DNA of 12,375 nt. It comes from DASQFQ01 sp963722815 (lineage in GTDB: Bacteria > Actinomycetota > Thermoleophilia > Solirubrobacterales > Solirubrobacteraceae). The translations under genes and the position numbers were made by a program. The stretch spans positions 1 to 12,375 of the forward strand of contig CAVROM010000012.1 in assembly GCA_963722815.1 (NCBI GenBank), written 5' to 3'. Every line of letters begins with the position of its first letter. Positions within the stretch are counted from its first letter, which is position 1. The notes beneath the pieces were generated by a model. That model had not been told where the DNA came from. It ran no database searches and saw only the letters and a program-made list of their open reading frames with translations. Positions 11,990 to 12,375 of this stretch are shown here, piece after piece.

Positions 11990-12375
11990 ATGAGCATCGC
12001 ACTCAACGAGGAGATCCGAAGGCTGCTCGACGCCCGCCACTACGCCGTCCTCGCGACGATCAATCCTGACGGCGGACCGCAGACGTCGGCCATGTGGGTG
12101 GGGCGCGACGGCGACGACGTGCTGTTCTCGACCGTGGCTGGGCGGCGCAAGCACCGCAACCTGGAGCGAGACCCGCGGGCCAGCGTCAGCGTGCTCGACT
12201 CGGACGACCCCGAGAACTATGTCGAGCTGCGCGGCCGCGTGACGATCGAGGACGACGTCGGACGCGCCTTCGACACCAAGCTGTCGTGGAAGTACGATGG
12301 GCGCGACCCCGATCCGGACCGGCCCGGCGCGCTCCGGGTCATCCTGCGGATGTCGGTTGACAAGGCCACGGGATA
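11990..12375 (+). CDS. PPOX-class F420/FMN-dependent oxidoreductase, C-terminus cut off
   Basis: Open frame from ATG 11990 to the right edge, 128 residues with no stop, so the C-terminus is missing, probably only a few residues to a few dozen. The sequence follows the pyridoxamine 5'-phosphate oxidase-like split-barrel pattern of the probable F420-dependent group: YAVLATINPDGGPQTSAMWV (18-37), DDVLFSTVAGRRKHRNLERD (42-61), PRASVSVLDSDDPENYVELR (62-81), GRVTIEDDV (82-90) and LRVILRMSVDK (115-125). Such enzymes reduce small molecules using F420H2 or a flavin. Which cofactor this one uses cannot be told here. It is divergent from the metallopeptidase-type gene. Confidence 0.88.
   Translation, partial: MSIALNEEIRRLLDARHYAVLATINPDGGPQTSAMWVGRDGDDVLFSTVAGRRKHRNLERDPRASVSVLDSDDPENYVELRGRVTIEDDVGRAFDTKLSWKYDGRDPDPDRPGALRVILRMSVDKATG

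Noticed and set aside
1..12375. CRISPR array, tRNA/rRNA genes, insertion sequence or integrase
   Set aside because: No regularly spaced repeats, no cloverleaf or rRNA-like stretch, and no transposase or recombinase motif was seen on reading both strands.
1..12375. Contractile injection system structural genes near the AGNRAV proteins
   Set aside because: No sheath, tube, spike, baseplate or AAA-type protein is encoded here, so the delivery idea rests on the leader motif alone.

Overview
This is a very G+C-rich window whose genes end almost every codon in G or C. The protein families (DsrE-like, F420-type PPOX, DUF1326, proteins with an N-terminal AGNRAV motif) and the lack of Shine-Dalgarno sites before many starts suggest an actinomycetota genome, most likely a Thermoleophilia/Solirubrobacterales-type soil lineage. 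That placement is inference. The gene order looks like ordinary chromosome with accessory genes mixed in. No rRNA, tRNA, CRISPR, integrase or insertion sequence was recognised.

Layout. 1-158 (-): start of a DUF1326 protein running off the left edge. 262-513 (+): small hypothetical. 684-2357 (+): dihydroxy-acid dehydratase family gene (IlvD/Edd) split by three single-base frameshifts. 4239-2344 (-): a two-gene operon of an AGNRAV-motif protein with a caspase-like (clan CD) His/Cys dyad, followed by an NAD-dependent epimerase. 4274-4639 (+): DsrE-like protein. 4676-7676 (+): a tightly overlapping operon of an NTF2/lumazine-binding-like protein, a TetR regulator and a two-domain alpha/beta-hydrolase/glycosyltransferase fusion. 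A perfect 22-bp palindrome sits on the operon's first start codon. 8684-7677 (-): Tat-exported cyclase-family protein. 8843-9643 (+): SAM methyltransferase. 11951-9640 (-): a four-gene run of a second AGNRAV-motif protein with a zinc metallopeptidase HExxH, a small two-helix membrane protein, a LigD-type 3'-phosphoesterase and an ATP-dependent DNA ligase, the last two broken by indels. 11990-12375 (+): PPOX-class flavin/F420 oxidoreductase, cut by the right edge.

The most interesting signal is the pair of unrelated proteins, more than 7 kb apart, that share an N-terminal leader built around AGNRAV and then carry different peptidase-type domains. One is caspase-like with a single cysteine in the whole protein; the other is M35-like with HEWMH. 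Each leads its own operon, and each has a TAAN(A/C/G)T-like -10 box exactly six bases before its start codon. The same motif occurs in proteins associated with extracellular contractile injection systems (DUF4157 context), so the leader may mark cargo. No injection-system structural gene lies in the window.

All visible gene damage (ilvD-like, phosphoesterase, ligase) falls in two blocks, while the roughly 7 kb between them is clean. Either local sequence error or real gene decay could explain this.
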